Source: Actinomycetes bacterium
GTDB lineage: Bacteria > Actinomycetota > Acidimicrobiia > Acidimicrobiales > RAAP-2
Direction: 5' to 3'
Assembly (NCBI GenBank): GCA_021818025.1
Contig: JAKAFH010000012.1
Coordinates: forward strand, 1 to 38,132
Length of the DNA: 38,132 nucleotides
The translations under genes were made by a program, and so were the position numbers. The notes below the pieces were generated by a model. It worked only from the letters and a program-made list of their open reading frames with translations, was not told the DNA's origin and searched no databases. Position 1 is the stretch's first letter, and each line of letters begins with the position of its first letter. Shown here in pieces: positions 26,137 through 34,828 of this stretch.

Positions 26137-27167
26137 AGTCCGGCCCGTCCTTCCTCGTGCACGACGCGAACGATCGCCTCGAGGACGCGCGGGTCCGTCG
26201 AGGCGAGCACGCCGTGGCCGAGGTTGAAGATGTAGCCGGGCTCGCGCCCGGCTCGATCGAGCACCTCGCGCGCGGCGCGAACGCCCAGGTCGACCCCGCC
26301 CAGGCACCGCGCGGGGTCGAGGTTGCCCTGCACGGGCCGGCCCCCGACGCGACGGCGGCCCTCGTCGAGGTCGACGTGCCAGTCGATGCCCATGACGGTG
26401 CTGCCGGCCGTGGCCATCAGGTCGAGCAGCTCGCCGGTGCCCACGCCAAAGAGGATCGTCGGCACGTCGAGGTCCGCGAGGCCGGCGAGCACGCGCGCGG
26501 TCGGCTCGAGCGCGAAGCGCCGGTACTCGTCACGAGTCAGCGCCCCGGCCCAGGAGTCAAAGAGCTGGATCGCGCGCGCCCCGTGGGCCACCTGGAGCCG
26601 CAAGAAGGCGACCGTGATCGAGACCAGCCGGTCGATCAAGCGATCAAAGAGCGCGGGCTGAGCGTGCATGAGGGTCTTGATGAGCGCGAAGTCCCGGGTG
26701 GGCGCCCCCTCGATGAGGTAGCTCGCCACGGTGAAGGGCGCGCCGGCGAAGCCGATCAGCGGGGTGTTGGTCGCCGCGAGGTCTGCCACGACCAAGTCGA
26801 CGGTCGCCGCGACGTGGGCGACGTCGCTCGCCTCGAGGTCGCGCAGCCGCTCGAGGTCGGCCTCGGTGTGGAAGGGCTCGGCGATCACCGGCCCGCGGCC
26901 GGGCACGACGTCCACGCCGAAGCCGATCGCGTGGTAGGGCACCACGATGTCCGAGAACAGGATCGCGGCGTCCACGCCGTAGCGACGCACCGGCTGCATC
27001 GTGATCTCGTGGGCGAGCGCGGGGTCCGCGATCGCCTCGAGGATCGAGCCGGTGCCGCGAAGCGCCCGGTACTCGGGTAGCGAACGGCCGGCCTGGCGCA
27101 TAAACCAGACCGGGACGTGATCGACCGATTCACCTCGACAGGCCCTCAGCAGTACCGGTTCCACCAC
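26133..27167 (-). CDS. hemE: Uroporphyrinogen decarboxylase
   Basis: Removes four carboxyl groups from uroporphyrinogen III to give coproporphyrinogen III. The protein is 344 residues, a normal length. Signature WFMRQAGRSLPEYRALRG holds the substrate-binding arginines. The catalytic aspartate lies in ILFSDIVVPYHAIGFGV; later motifs are IQLFDSWAGALTRDEYRRF and FNLGHGVLASTDP. Two consecutive GTG codons (27167 and 27164) could start it. The ribosome site AAAGGAG at 27175-27169 is so close that the second is slightly preferred. It is the first gene of the haem operon. Confidence 0.95.
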   Translation of the reverse strand: MVEPVLLRACRGESVDHVPVWFMRQAGRSLPEYRALRGTGSILEAIADPALAHEITMQPVRRYGVDAAILFSDIVVPYHAIGFGVDVVPGRGPVIAEPFHTEADLERLRDLEASDVAHVAATVDLVVADLAATNTPLIGFAGAPFTVASYLIEGAPTRDFALIKTLMHAQPALFDRLIDRLVSITVAFLRLQVAHGARAIQLFDSWAGALTRDEYRRFALEPTARVLAGLADLDVPTILFGVGTGELLDLMATAGSTVMGIDWHVDLDEGRRRVGGRPVQGNLDPARCLGGVDLGVRAAREVLDRAGREPGYIFNLGHGVLASTDPRVLEAIVRVVHEEGRAGL

Positions 27168-27185
27168 GCTCCTTTGCCGCCATTC

Positions 27186-27191
27186 AATCTA
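27186..27191 (-). promoter_or_regulatory. -10-like box of the haem operon
   Basis: TAGATT (TANNNT) on the minus strand lies about 18 bases upstream of hemE, leaving room for a short leader that contains AAAGGAG. No -35 hexamer was recognised. Confidence 0.35.
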
Positions 27192-27292
27192 GGTGCGAGG
27201 CGACAGACACGAGGTTGGTCCAGGCGCCGAGTGTCCTGCGTAGAGCAAGTAGGATTGTCGGACCCCATTTTTGGGATCGGGAGACGTGGTCT

Positions 27293-29596
27293 ATGGCACA
27301 TCAGCGCGAAATCGCGGAGGAACAGGCCTTCCTCGATCGGGCCCTCGAGGCGCTCGATCACATGCGGGCCGGAGCGCGGTCGCTACGCGACAGCGCCGCG
27401 GTCGCGAACATGCGTGGTGCTGGTGACCTGGTCGAGCGCGACGTCGTGATGGGTACGGCCCTGCAGCGCCTCGACCAGCTGGCCATCGGCGACCAGCCCC
27501 TCTTCTTTGGACGGATCGACTACGCCCCCGACACCGACGGCGCCTCGGACGTCTACCACGTTGGCCGCCTCGCGGTCTCCGACGAGTACCTGAACGCCCT
27601 CGTCGTGGACTGGCGAGCGCCGGTCGCCGAAGCCTTTTACCGCGCCACGGGCGTCGAGCCGCTCAACCTCGTCCGGCGTCGCCACGTGGCGATCCGCAGC
27701 CGCGAGGTGGTCGGCGTCGAGGACGAGTACTTCGCCGACGCCAACGGCGATCTCGCGCTGCCCGAGGAGGACGTGCGCGAGGCCACGGCCGAAGGACTGG
27801 TCGACGGGGGACTCGCCCTCGGCGGACCCGGGGCACTGCTCGCGGCACTCGGCCAGGCACGCACCGGGCGGATGGGCGACATCGTCGCCACCATCCAGGG
27901 CGAGCAGGACCGGATCATCCGTACGCCGCTGCCCGGGGTCCTGCTCGTCCAGGGCGGGCCCGGCACCGGCAAGACCGCGGTCGCGCTGCACCGGGCCGCC
28001 TACCTACTCTTCACCCACCGCGCGACCCTGGAGCGCCAGGGCGTCCTCGTGGTCGGCCCGAACCCGCTGTTCCTCAACTACATCGAGAACGTGCTGCCGT
28101 CACTGGGCGAGTCCGGGGTGACCCTCTCGACGATCTCGGGTCTGGTGACCAACGTCACGGTTCGCGCGCGCGAGTCTGACGAGGTCGACCGCCTGAAGGG
28201 CGACGTTCGCATGGTGACGGTGATCGCCCAGGCGGTGTCCACGCGCGAGCGCTCGCTGCGCGCCGACGTGGAGATCCCGGTCGGGCGCGCGATCATGGTG
28301 CTGCGCGCGCGTGAGACGCGCGAGGTCATCGAGCGGGCCCGCCGTCGGCCGGGGAACCACAACCAACGCCGCTCGGCGATCGGCCGGGAGCTCGCGAGCC
28401 GCCTCGCCTCGCAGTACTACCAGCGCTTCGTTCGCGACGAGGGCGAGGGTGCGAGCGGCGTCGGCGAGCTCGCCGACCAGATTCGCGCGACGCCCGAATT
28501 CCAGGCCGCGCTGCAGCGGATGTGGCCGCGACTGACGGGCCAAGAACTGCTGCACGACCTCTTCGGCGCCCCGGCGCTCGTGCGCGCGGCCGGCGCGGGC
28601 GTGCTGAGCGACGCCGAGTGCGACCTACTCGTGCGAGCGCGCTCGGCGAACCTCGACGACGTCGCCTGGACCAAGGCCGACGCGGCCCTGATCGACGAGG
28701 CGCGCGTGCTGCTCGGGCCCCGGCGCCGACCCCGCGCGACCGTCAAGGCGACCGACCCGCTGGTGCTCGACGGGGTGGACCTGGACAGCTACCGCGGTGA
28801 CGTGCGCGCGGCCGCCCTACGCGAGGTCGCGCGCCAGAACGTGGCCACGACCGTCGAGTTCGACGAGGCCGAGTTCGTCACCTACGGCCACATCGTGGTC
28901 GACGAGGTCCAGGACCTCTCGCCGATGGAGCTTCGGATCCTGCACCGACGCGACCTCACCGGGTCGATGACCATCGTGGGGGACATGGGTCAGGCGACCA
29001 CGGCGTCCTCGAGCGCCTCCTGGAACACCGTGTTGGCCGTGCTCGAGCCACGCCGGCCCCCGACGAGGGTGGATCTCACCGTCAGCTACCGCACCCCCGA
29101 AGAGGTGCTGCGCTTCGCGGCGCCGGTCCTCGCGCTCGCCGCGCCCGAACTCGAGCCCCCGCGCCCGGTGCGGCGCGTGGGCGTCGAGCCGATCGTCGAC
29201 ATCGTCAGCGTCGAAGGCTTCGAGGCGGCGTTAGTCGCCGCCGCCAACCGCGAGCGCGCCGCCGTCGACCCTGGTCGCACGGCGGTGATCGTGCGCGAAT
29301 CCGAGGTCGGGGACGTCGTGGCGACCCTTCGAGGGGCCGGGATCGACGCCGTGGACCCGCGCGACGACGAATCGATGGGACTCGCGGCTGACCTGGTCGT
29401 CCTGGCAGCCGAGAGCGCGAACGGCCTCGAATTCGACGCCGTCGTCGTGCTCGAGCCGCTGCGCATCGCGCGCCGGGGATCGACGAACGGCGAGCTGACC
29501 AACCGGGGCCTGCGGACCCTCTACGTCGCGATGACCCGGCCCACGCGCCGACTCGCCCTCGTGACGACCGAGGAGTTGCCGGCCTCGTTGCTGTGA
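27293..29596 (+). CDS. helD: HelD/HelR-like RNA polymerase-associated helicase
   Basis: Superfamily-1 ATPase that in relatives displaces stalled RNA polymerase from DNA or rifampicin from the enzyme. The protein is 767 residues. A charged, probably coiled-coil N-terminus (EIAEEQAFLDRALEALDH) is followed by FGRIDYAPD and VVDWRAPVAEAFYRATG, which are typical of this family rather than UvrD. Walker A GGPGTGKT is at 221-228, followed by AVALHRAAYLLF; the Walker B/motif II VVDEVQDLSP is near 536-545; motif IV/V-type VSYRTPEEVL and YVAMTRPTRRL follow. ATG 27293 has GGGAG 9 bases upstream. It is divergent from hemE. No rifampicin-associated palindrome was seen in the 125-base upstream region. Confidence 0.82.
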   Translation: MAHQREIAEEQAFLDRALEALDHMRAGARSLRDSAAVANMRGAGDLVERDVVMGTALQRLDQLAIGDQPLFFGRIDYAPDTDGASDVYHVGRLAVSDEYLNALVVDWRAPVAEAFYRATGVEPLNLVRRRHVAIRSREVVGVEDEYFADANGDLALPEEDVREATAEGLVDGGLALGGPGALLAALGQARTGRMGDIVATIQGEQDRIIRTPLPGVLLVQGGPGTGKTAVALHRAAYLLFTHRATLERQGVLVVGPNPLFLNYIENVLPSLGESGVTLSTISGLVTNVTVRARESDEVDRLKGDVRMVTVIAQAVSTRERSLRADVEIPVGRAIMVLRARETREVIERARRRPGNHNQRRSAIGRELASRLASQYYQRFVRDEGEGASGVGELADQIRATPEFQAALQRMWPRLTGQELLHDLFGAPALVRAAGAGVLSDAECDLLVRARSANLDDVAWTKADAALIDEARVLLGPRRRPRATVKATDPLVLDGVDLDSYRGDVRAAALREVARQNVATTVEFDEAEFVTYGHIVVDEVQDLSPMELRILHRRDLTGSMTIVGDMGQATTASSSASWNTVLAVLEPRRPPTRVDLTVSYRTPEEVLRFAAPVLALAAPELEPPRPVRRVGVEPIVDIVSVEGFEAALVAAANRERAAVDPGRTAVIVRESEVGDVVATLRGAGIDAVDPRDDESMGLAADLVVLAAESANGLEFDAVVVLEPLRIARRGSTNGELTNRGLRTLYVAMTRPTRRLALVTTEELPASLL

Positions 29597-29638
29597 GCCA
29601 TCTCAGTGGCCAGATAGCGGTTCGCGGCGCCTACCAAC

Positions 29639-29644
29639 TAGAAA
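29639..29644 (+). promoter_or_regulatory. Possible -10 box of ctaE-qcrCAB
   Basis: TAGAAA is followed by exactly 7 bases and then the GTG of ctaE, consistent with a leaderless transcript. The octamer TAGAAATG is shared with the nuoA upstream region. No -35 was recognised. Confidence 0.35.
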
Positions 29645-29651
29645 TGTCGGT

Positions 29652-30248
29652 GTGAGTCAGGCGATTCCCCTCGAAAGCCTGGCGAAGCCGGAGAAGATCG
29701 TCCACGATCGTCCCCCGATGCTGGCCATTGGCGTGATGATTTGGCTCGGGAGCGAGCTGATGTTCTTCTCAGGGCTCTTCGCCGCCCTGTTTACCATCCG
29801 CGCGCACCTGGCCGCGTGGCCACCTCGCGGCACGCACCTGGACACGGTGCAGGCCGGCGTCTTCACGGTCGTGCTGGTCGGATCCTCGTTCACGATGCAG
29901 TGGGCCGTCTGGCTGATCGAACACCGTCGCCGCGAAGAGGCGCGCCGGTGGGTCATCGTCACGATGATCATGGGCGCGCTGTTCGTCTCCAATCAGGCCT
30001 ACGAGTGGACGCACCTCACCACGCGCTGGTACACGAACTCCTACGGCTCGGTCTTCTTCATCACCACGGGCCTGCACGGCCTGCACGTCTTCCTCGGCCT
30101 CGTGGCCATGGCCTTCTTGCTCTTCCGCATGCGCGGGCGCGACGGCGACCCCGGTGAGCTCGCCGCCTTCCAGGGCGTCAGCTACTACTGGCACTTCGTC
30201 GACGTCGTGTGGATCGGCCTGTTCTCGGCCCTGTTCCTGCTCAAGTAG
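29652..30248 (+). CDS. ctaE: Cytochrome c oxidase subunit III
   Basis: Membrane subunit of the aa3 terminal oxidase. The protein is 198 residues with five hydrophobic helices, the short actinobacterial form. Motifs: MIWLGSELMFFSGLFAALF, NQAYEWTHL, FFITTGLHGLHVFLGLV and YYWHFVDVVWIGLFSALFL. The GTG start is chosen from the upstream -10-like box. The qcrC ATG follows the stop with no spacing. This linkage of ctaE with qcrCAB is the classic actinobacterial arrangement that underlies the bcc-aa3 supercomplex. Other oxidase subunits are not in the window. Confidence 0.94.
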   Translation: MSQAIPLESLAKPEKIVHDRPPMLAIGVMIWLGSELMFFSGLFAALFTIRAHLAAWPPRGTHLDTVQAGVFTVVLVGSSFTMQWAVWLIEHRRREEARRWVIVTMIMGALFVSNQAYEWTHLTTRWYTNSYGSVFFITTGLHGLHVFLGLVAMAFLLFRMRGRDGDPGELAAFQGVSYYWHFVDVVWIGLFSALFLLK

Positions 30249-31139
30249 ATGGGCGCCTCCTCCGCACGCCGTTCCCGTATCGTCGCCTGGGGCCTCTCGG
30301 CCTTCGTCGTCGCGGTTCCGTTGGCCTGGTTCACGCCGGCGCACGCCTCGACGCTGCCGCCCTACCAGACCGGTCGGCGCAACGCCGGCACCCCCAACTC
30401 GAGCGTCGTGGTGAAGAAGCACGGCGTCGTGACCTCCTACGGCGACAGCGCGATCACCTACCGGGCGCCGTCGCCGGCGCTCGCCGCGCTCGGCCAGGCC
30501 CTCTACCTGCAGAACTGCGCCTCGTGCCACGGCACCGAGGCCAACGGCGTGCCAGCCGCCGGCACGACCGGGGCCTACCCGAACCTCGTCGGACTCGGCC
30601 CGGCGACCATCGACTTCTGGATCGAGTCGGGCCGCATGCCCGCGGCGGACCCGCGATCGGTCCAGGCGCCCCGGCGCACGCCGCGGCTCACCCACGACCA
30701 GGCCCTCGCCGTGGCGGCGTGGATCAACTCGCTCTCGCCGAGCTACCCCTACATCCCCACGGTCAACCTGAAGGACGCGAACGTCGCCAACGGCGCGGCG
30801 CTCTTCGCGCTCAACTGCGCGGCCTGCCACACGATCGAGGGTGACGGCGACGCGCTGGCGCGCAGCACCTTCGCGCCGTCGCTGCGCAACATCCCGGCCA
30901 CCCAAGTCGCCGAGGCCATCCGGACCGGTCCGGGCAACATGCCCCGCTTCACCGGCAACCTCAGCGACTACCAGGTCGCCGACATCGTCAAGTACGTCAC
31001 CACCGAGATCCAGCACCCGCGCAACCCCGGCGGCTTCGGCCTGGGTGGGCTCGGCCCGGTGGCCGAGGGCTTCGTCGGCCTGCTGCTCGGGGTCGGGCTG
31101 CTCGCCCTCGTCGGATTCTGGGTAGGAGAACGTCAGTGA
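30249..31139 (+). CDS. qcrC: Diheme cytochrome c subunit of the bcc complex
   Basis: Carries electrons from the Rieske protein directly to the oxidase and replaces soluble cytochrome c. The protein is 296 residues. A hydrophobic N-terminal signal-anchor (about 11-33) is followed by two c-type haem sites, C90-A-S-C-H94 and C190-A-A-C-H194, the diheme hallmark of actinobacterial QcrC. Candidate methionine ligands are in SGRMPAADP and GNMPRFTG. A C-terminal membrane helix (GFVGLLLGVGLLALVGFWVG) anchors it. It overlaps qcrA by GTGA. Confidence 0.95.
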   Translation: MGASSARRSRIVAWGLSAFVVAVPLAWFTPAHASTLPPYQTGRRNAGTPNSSVVVKKHGVVTSYGDSAITYRAPSPALAALGQALYLQNCASCHGTEANGVPAAGTTGAYPNLVGLGPATIDFWIESGRMPAADPRSVQAPRRTPRLTHDQALAVAAWINSLSPSYPYIPTVNLKDANVANGAALFALNCAACHTIEGDGDALARSTFAPSLRNIPATQVAEAIRTGPGNMPRFTGNLSDYQVADIVKYVTTEIQHPRNPGGFGLGGLGPVAEGFVGLLLGVGLLALVGFWVGERQ

Positions 31140-32074
31140 GCGAACGTCGCGAACACCGCACCGCCGTCAGCCTGAACGGGCTGCGCGAGGACGATCCGCA
31201 CCTGCAGCCCGCGGCGCGCAACCCCCAGCTCGTCGAGCGGGTCATCGCGCTCACCCTGCTGGTGGGCGTCGTCTTGATCATCGGCTTTGGCGCCGCCTAC
31301 TGGGTGAACGCCGCGCCCTGGACGCTCGGTGCGACGATGGGCGGCGGCCTCTTCTTCCTCGGGGTCGGGCTCATCGCGTGGGCGAAGTACCTCATGGCCC
31401 GCGGACCCTTCGTCGAGGAGCGTCACGTGCTGGCCACCAGCCAGGAGGATCGCGACGCCTTCGCGGCCGCGATCGTCGAGCGCGGCGGCGGCGTGGTCAA
31501 GCGGCGCCGGGTCCTCGGCGGGCTCGTCGGTGGCGGGCTCGGGGCCTTTGGCGTCGTCGCGCTCTTCCCGTTGCTGCGCAGCCTCGGCCCACTGCCCAAG
31601 GGCACCCTCTTTCACACCGACTGGCGCGCCGGCAGCTTCGCGGTGGACATCACCGGGCGCCGCATCCACGTGAGCGACCTCGCGGTCGGCTCGATCGTGA
31701 CGGTCTTTCCCGAGGGCACCCAGAACACCGATCGCGGCCAGGCGGTCGACCAGACGGTCCTCATCCGGCTGTCCAACGAGAACTTCACCACTCAGAAGGG
31801 CCGCGAGTCCTGGGGCCCGATGGGCTACATCGCCTACTCCAAGCTGTGCACGCACCTCGGGTGCCCGGTCGGGCTCTACGAGCAGCAGTTGCAGCTGCTG
31901 GTGTGCCCGTGCCACCAGTCGATGTTCAACGTCAACAACGGCGCCATCCCCAACTTCGGACCGGCGCCCCGGCCGCTGCCCCAGCTGCCGCTGTACATCG
32001 ACGCGGCCGGCTACATCCGGTCCCAGAGCGACTACCACGAGCCCGTCGGGCCAGGATTCTGGGAGCGCTCATGA
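31136..32074 (+). CDS. qcrA: Rieske iron-sulfur subunit of the bcc complex
   Basis: Takes an electron from menaquinol and passes it to QcrC. The protein is 312 residues. Hydrophobic segments lie near residues 39-60, 65-85 and 125-145, the three-helix anchor typical of actinobacterial QcrA. The C-terminal Rieske domain has C238-T-H240-L-G-C243 and C257-P-C259-H260: ligands C238, H240, C257 and H260, with C243 and C259 as the disulfide pair. It overlaps qcrB by ATGA. Confidence 0.95.
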   Translation: MSERREHRTAVSLNGLREDDPHLQPAARNPQLVERVIALTLLVGVVLIIGFGAAYWVNAAPWTLGATMGGGLFFLGVGLIAWAKYLMARGPFVEERHVLATSQEDRDAFAAAIVERGGGVVKRRRVLGGLVGGGLGAFGVVALFPLLRSLGPLPKGTLFHTDWRAGSFAVDITGRRIHVSDLAVGSIVTVFPEGTQNTDRGQAVDQTVLIRLSNENFTTQKGRESWGPMGYIAYSKLCTHLGCPVGLYEQQLQLLVCPCHQSMFNVNNGAIPNFGPAPRPLPQLPLYIDAAGYIRSQSDYHEPVGPGFWERS

Positions 32075-33609
32075 GTAATGCCGTCGTGACCAAGCGGTCC
32101 AAGAAGCAGGCCCTCGGGCGCTACGGGCGCGTCGGCAAGGCGCTCGACGAACTCGACGATCGCCTGGGCGTGGCCAAGGGCGGGCGCAGCTTCCTCGACA
32201 AGATCTTCCCCGACCACTGGTCCTTCATGCTGGGCGAGATCGCGCTCTACTCGTTCGTGGTGCTGCTCGCCACGGGCGTCTTCCTCTCGCTGTACTACAT
32301 TCCGAGTTCGGCGATCGTGACCTACCACGGCAGCTACCTGCCCCTGGATGGCCAGTCGATGACCGAGGCCTACGCCTCCACGGTCAACCTCTCCTTCGCC
32401 GTGCGCGCGGGTCTCTTGATGCGTCAGATGCACCACTGGGCGGCCGACATCTTCATCGGCGCGATGGTCGTGCACATGGCGCGGGTCTTCTTCACCGGCG
32501 CCTTCCGCAAGCCGCGCGAGCTCAACTGGACGATCGGGGTGACGCTGCTCACCCTGGCGATCGTGAACGGCTTCCTCGGCTACTCGCTGCCCGACGACCT
32601 GGTCTCGGGCACGGGCATCCGCATCGCGTACTCGATCATCCTCTCGGTGCCGCTGGTGGGGACCTACCTCGCGTTCTTCGTCTTCGGCGGGAACTTCCCC
32701 GGCACCGCGGTGCTGCCGCGCTTCTTCATCCTGCACGTGCTCGTGGTGCCCGGGATCATGCTGGCGCTGGTGAGCGCGCACATGATCCTGCTCGTGCGTC
32801 AGAAGCACACCCAGTTCCCCGGCGAGGGCCGAACGGAGGACAACGTCGTCGGCACGCCGATGTTCCCGGTCTTCATGGCCAAGACCACGGGCTTCATGCT
32901 GATTGTCACCGGGGTCACGGCGTTGCTCGGCGCCTTCGCCCAGATCAACCCGATCTGGCAGTTCGGGCCCTATGACGCCTCGCGCATCTCCTACGCGGTC
33001 CAGCCCGACTGGTACATGGCGTTCCTCGACGGGGCGCTGCGCATCTTCCCGGCGTGGTCCTTCCACAGCTTCGGCCATACGATCCCCCTGGAGGTGACGA
33101 TCCCCGCGGTGATCTTCCCGGGCCTCGTCTTCGGGCTCGCCTACGCCTGGCCGGCGCTCGAGCGCATGGTCACCAAGGACGTCGCGCCCCACAACCTGCT
33201 CGATCGACCGAGCAGCCGGCCCAAGCGCACCGCGGCCGGGGTGGCGGTGCTCGCGGCGATCTCGATGCTCTTCATCGCCAGCTCGACCGACGTGATCGCC
33301 AACTTCTTTCACATCTCGCTCAACACCGTGCTCTGGGCGATGCGGGTGCTCGTGCTCGTCTCGCCGTTCATCGCCTACCCGATCGCCTACAAGATCGCCT
33401 CGGAGATGCACGCGACCCGCGGCTCGGGCAAGCGCAAGACCGCCAACGTGGTGACCCGCACCGACGAGGGCGAATACGTGGCGACCGCGGCACCGGCCTA
33501 CGCTGATGACGTGGCTCACGACCTCGCACCGACGCCGGTACCCCAGTACATCGAGGCGGTCGAAGCAGACGAGGAACCCGACGACGGCGTGCGCACGATC
33601 GATCGCTAG
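32071..33609 (+). CDS. qcrB: Cytochrome b subunit of the bcc complex
   Basis: Membrane core that oxidises menaquinol. The protein is 512 residues. The four haem-ligand histidines are H121 and H135 (QMHHWAADIFIGAMVVH, 13 residues apart) and H222 and H237 (14 residues apart); the 14-residue second spacing is the b6-like form. The quinol-site region reads NPIWQFGPYDASRIS. Unlike b6, the C-terminal subunit-IV-like helices are fused. A ~70-residue charged cytoplasmic tail ends the protein. The start at 32071 overlaps qcrA (ATGA). Confidence 0.95.
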   Translation: MSNAVVTKRSKKQALGRYGRVGKALDELDDRLGVAKGGRSFLDKIFPDHWSFMLGEIALYSFVVLLATGVFLSLYYIPSSAIVTYHGSYLPLDGQSMTEAYASTVNLSFAVRAGLLMRQMHHWAADIFIGAMVVHMARVFFTGAFRKPRELNWTIGVTLLTLAIVNGFLGYSLPDDLVSGTGIRIAYSIILSVPLVGTYLAFFVFGGNFPGTAVLPRFFILHVLVVPGIMLALVSAHMILLVRQKHTQFPGEGRTEDNVVGTPMFPVFMAKTTGFMLIVTGVTALLGAFAQINPIWQFGPYDASRISYAVQPDWYMAFLDGALRIFPAWSFHSFGHTIPLEVTIPAVIFPGLVFGLAYAWPALERMVTKDVAPHNLLDRPSSRPKRTAAGVAVLAAISMLFIASSTDVIANFFHISLNTVLWAMRVLVLVSPFIAYPIAYKIASEMHATRGSGKRKTANVVTRTDEGEYVATAAPAYADDVAHDLAPTPVPQYIEAVEADEEPDDGVRTIDR

Positions 33610-33612
33610 GCC

Positions 33613-34797
33613 GTGGCTCGTGCGCGGCCCACTCGCCGACCAAGCCTCGTCGCGCTGACGCTGCTGGTGCTGGGCCTCGGCGCCGTCGGGGCGGGCGGCG
33701 CCCCCGTGCCCTCGACCACCCCCACGACGGTTGCCGCCGAGCGCGCCCAGCCGGGCTGGACGGTAGCGAGCCGGTCGGCTCGCGGGGTGATGGTCGACTA
33801 CCGCAACGTCGTGGTGGGTGCGACGACCTTTCGCGTGCTGCGCCTACGCGCGCGCACGACCCTCTTGCGCTGGCACGTTGGCTCGACCGACCCAACGCGC
33901 GGCGCACTCGCGCCCGCGGACGCCGGACCATCGATCGACTGGCCGGTCGAGGGCCGCGCGGGCGTCGTCGCGGTCTTTAACGGCGCCTTCAAGCAGGCCG
34001 CCGGTGCCGGGGGCTCGATCGCCGACGGCCTGACGCTGGTGCCGATGCTGCGCGGGCGCATGACGATCGCCATCGACGCTGCCGGAAGCTGGGCCATGGG
34101 TCAGTGGGGCTCGCCCAACTTCCCCCCGCGGGGCTTTTCGCTCGTCAGTGCGCGCCAGAACCTCGGCGCGCTCGTGTGGAACGGTCGCGTCACGCCGAGC
34201 GCATTGTCACCAAACTGGCGCCAGTGGGGCGACCCCCTGCACGAGGTGCCGACGGTCGCGCGCAGCGGGCTCGGCGTCGACGCCAACGGCAACCTGATCT
34301 ACGTCGCCACGATGCAGCCCGTCCTCGCCGGGCCGCTCGCTCGCGCGCTCGTGGCGGCCGGTGCGGTCATGGGCATGGAGCTCGACATCAACCCCTTCTG
34401 GCCGATCCTCGGCGCGCCGTTCGCGCCCCTGCACCAGCCCGGGCCCATGCCCGTGCAGCTGCCGATGTCCGAGCACAGCCCGACGATCTACGCCACGGGC
34501 TGGACGCGCGACTTCTTCGTCGCCCTGGCCGAGCCGGCGTCGTGGGGATGCTGGTGGTCCGGACCGGGCATCACCGCGGCGCACGTGCCCGAGGCCCAGC
34601 CACTGACACTGCACGGCGCGAGGTGCGCCGTCACGCGAAGGCCACCAAAAGCCACGACGACCACGGCGCCGCGTCCCACGACGACCATCCGGTCCACGAC
34701 CACGACGACCACGACGACCACGACGACCCCGGTGTCCTCGACGACCACGGCCGCGACCGCCACCACGACGCCCGCACCCACCGCCAATCGATCCTGA
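33613..34797 (+). CDS. Secreted phosphodiester-glycosidase-like (NAGPA-type) protein with Thr-rich tail
   Basis: A 394-residue exported protein. An N-terminal Arg-rich then hydrophobic stretch (about 1-29) looks like a signal peptide. Residues ~50-330 resemble the NAGPA domain, which in other proteins cleaves sugar phosphodiesters: VVAVFNGAFKQ, GSIADGLTLVPM, VARSGLGVDANGNLIYV, GAVMGMELDINPFWP and PTIYATGWTRDFFVAL. From about residue 345 the sequence is almost pure Thr with Ala, Pro and Ser, a likely flexible or glycosylated wall-spanning tail. The start is a GTG 3 bases after the qcrB stop. The substrate is unknown. Confidence 0.75.
   Translation: MARARPTRRPSLVALTLLVLGLGAVGAGGAPVPSTTPTTVAAERAQPGWTVASRSARGVMVDYRNVVVGATTFRVLRLRARTTLLRWHVGSTDPTRGALAPADAGPSIDWPVEGRAGVVAVFNGAFKQAAGAGGSIADGLTLVPMLRGRMTIAIDAAGSWAMGQWGSPNFPPRGFSLVSARQNLGALVWNGRVTPSALSPNWRQWGDPLHEVPTVARSGLGVDANGNLIYVATMQPVLAGPLARALVAAGAVMGMELDINPFWPILGAPFAPLHQPGPMPVQLPMSEHSPTIYATGWTRDFFVALAEPASWGCWWSGPGITAAHVPEAQPLTLHGARCAVTRRPPKATTTTAPRPTTTIRSTTTTTTTTTTTPVSSTTTAATATTTPAPTANRS
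34652..34780 (+). repeat. Low-complexity ACG/ACC tract coding for a Thr-rich tail
   Basis: An imperfect, in-frame run of ACG and ACC threonine codons (units such as ACGACCACG) inside the 3' end of the phosphodiester-glycosidase-like gene. Such tracts are prone to slippage, so length may vary between strains. Confidence 0.75.
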
Positions 34798-34815
34798 GCG
34801 CTCGGTCGCCGTGCG

Positions 34816-34821
34816 TAACAT
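34816..34821 (+). promoter_or_regulatory. -10 box of the hut genes
   Basis: TAACAT (TANNNT, preceded by TGCG) is followed by 7 bases and then the GTG at 34829. This is the geometry of a leaderless actinobacterial promoter and decides the start of the hutG-like gene. No good -35 was seen. Confidence 0.5.
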
Positions 34822-34828
34822 GGGGCCC

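Noticed and set aside
27257-27282. Hairpin CCCC-ATTTTT-GGG upstream of helD as a terminator or attenuator
   Set aside because: The stem is only about five pairs with a mismatch and no T-tract follows.
27168-27292. Rifampicin-associated element upstream of the HelD/HelR-like gene
   Set aside because: No long GC-rich palindrome of that type could be found by eye in the 125 bases.
31378-32070. Extension of qcrB into qcrA in another frame
   Set aside because: The qcrA frame carries the Rieske ligands, and qcrB starts at the ATGA overlap at 32071.
34652-34780. ACG/ACC tract as a CRISPR-like or tandem regulatory repeat
   Set aside because: It is in frame, codes for threonine in an exported protein, and has no spacer structure.
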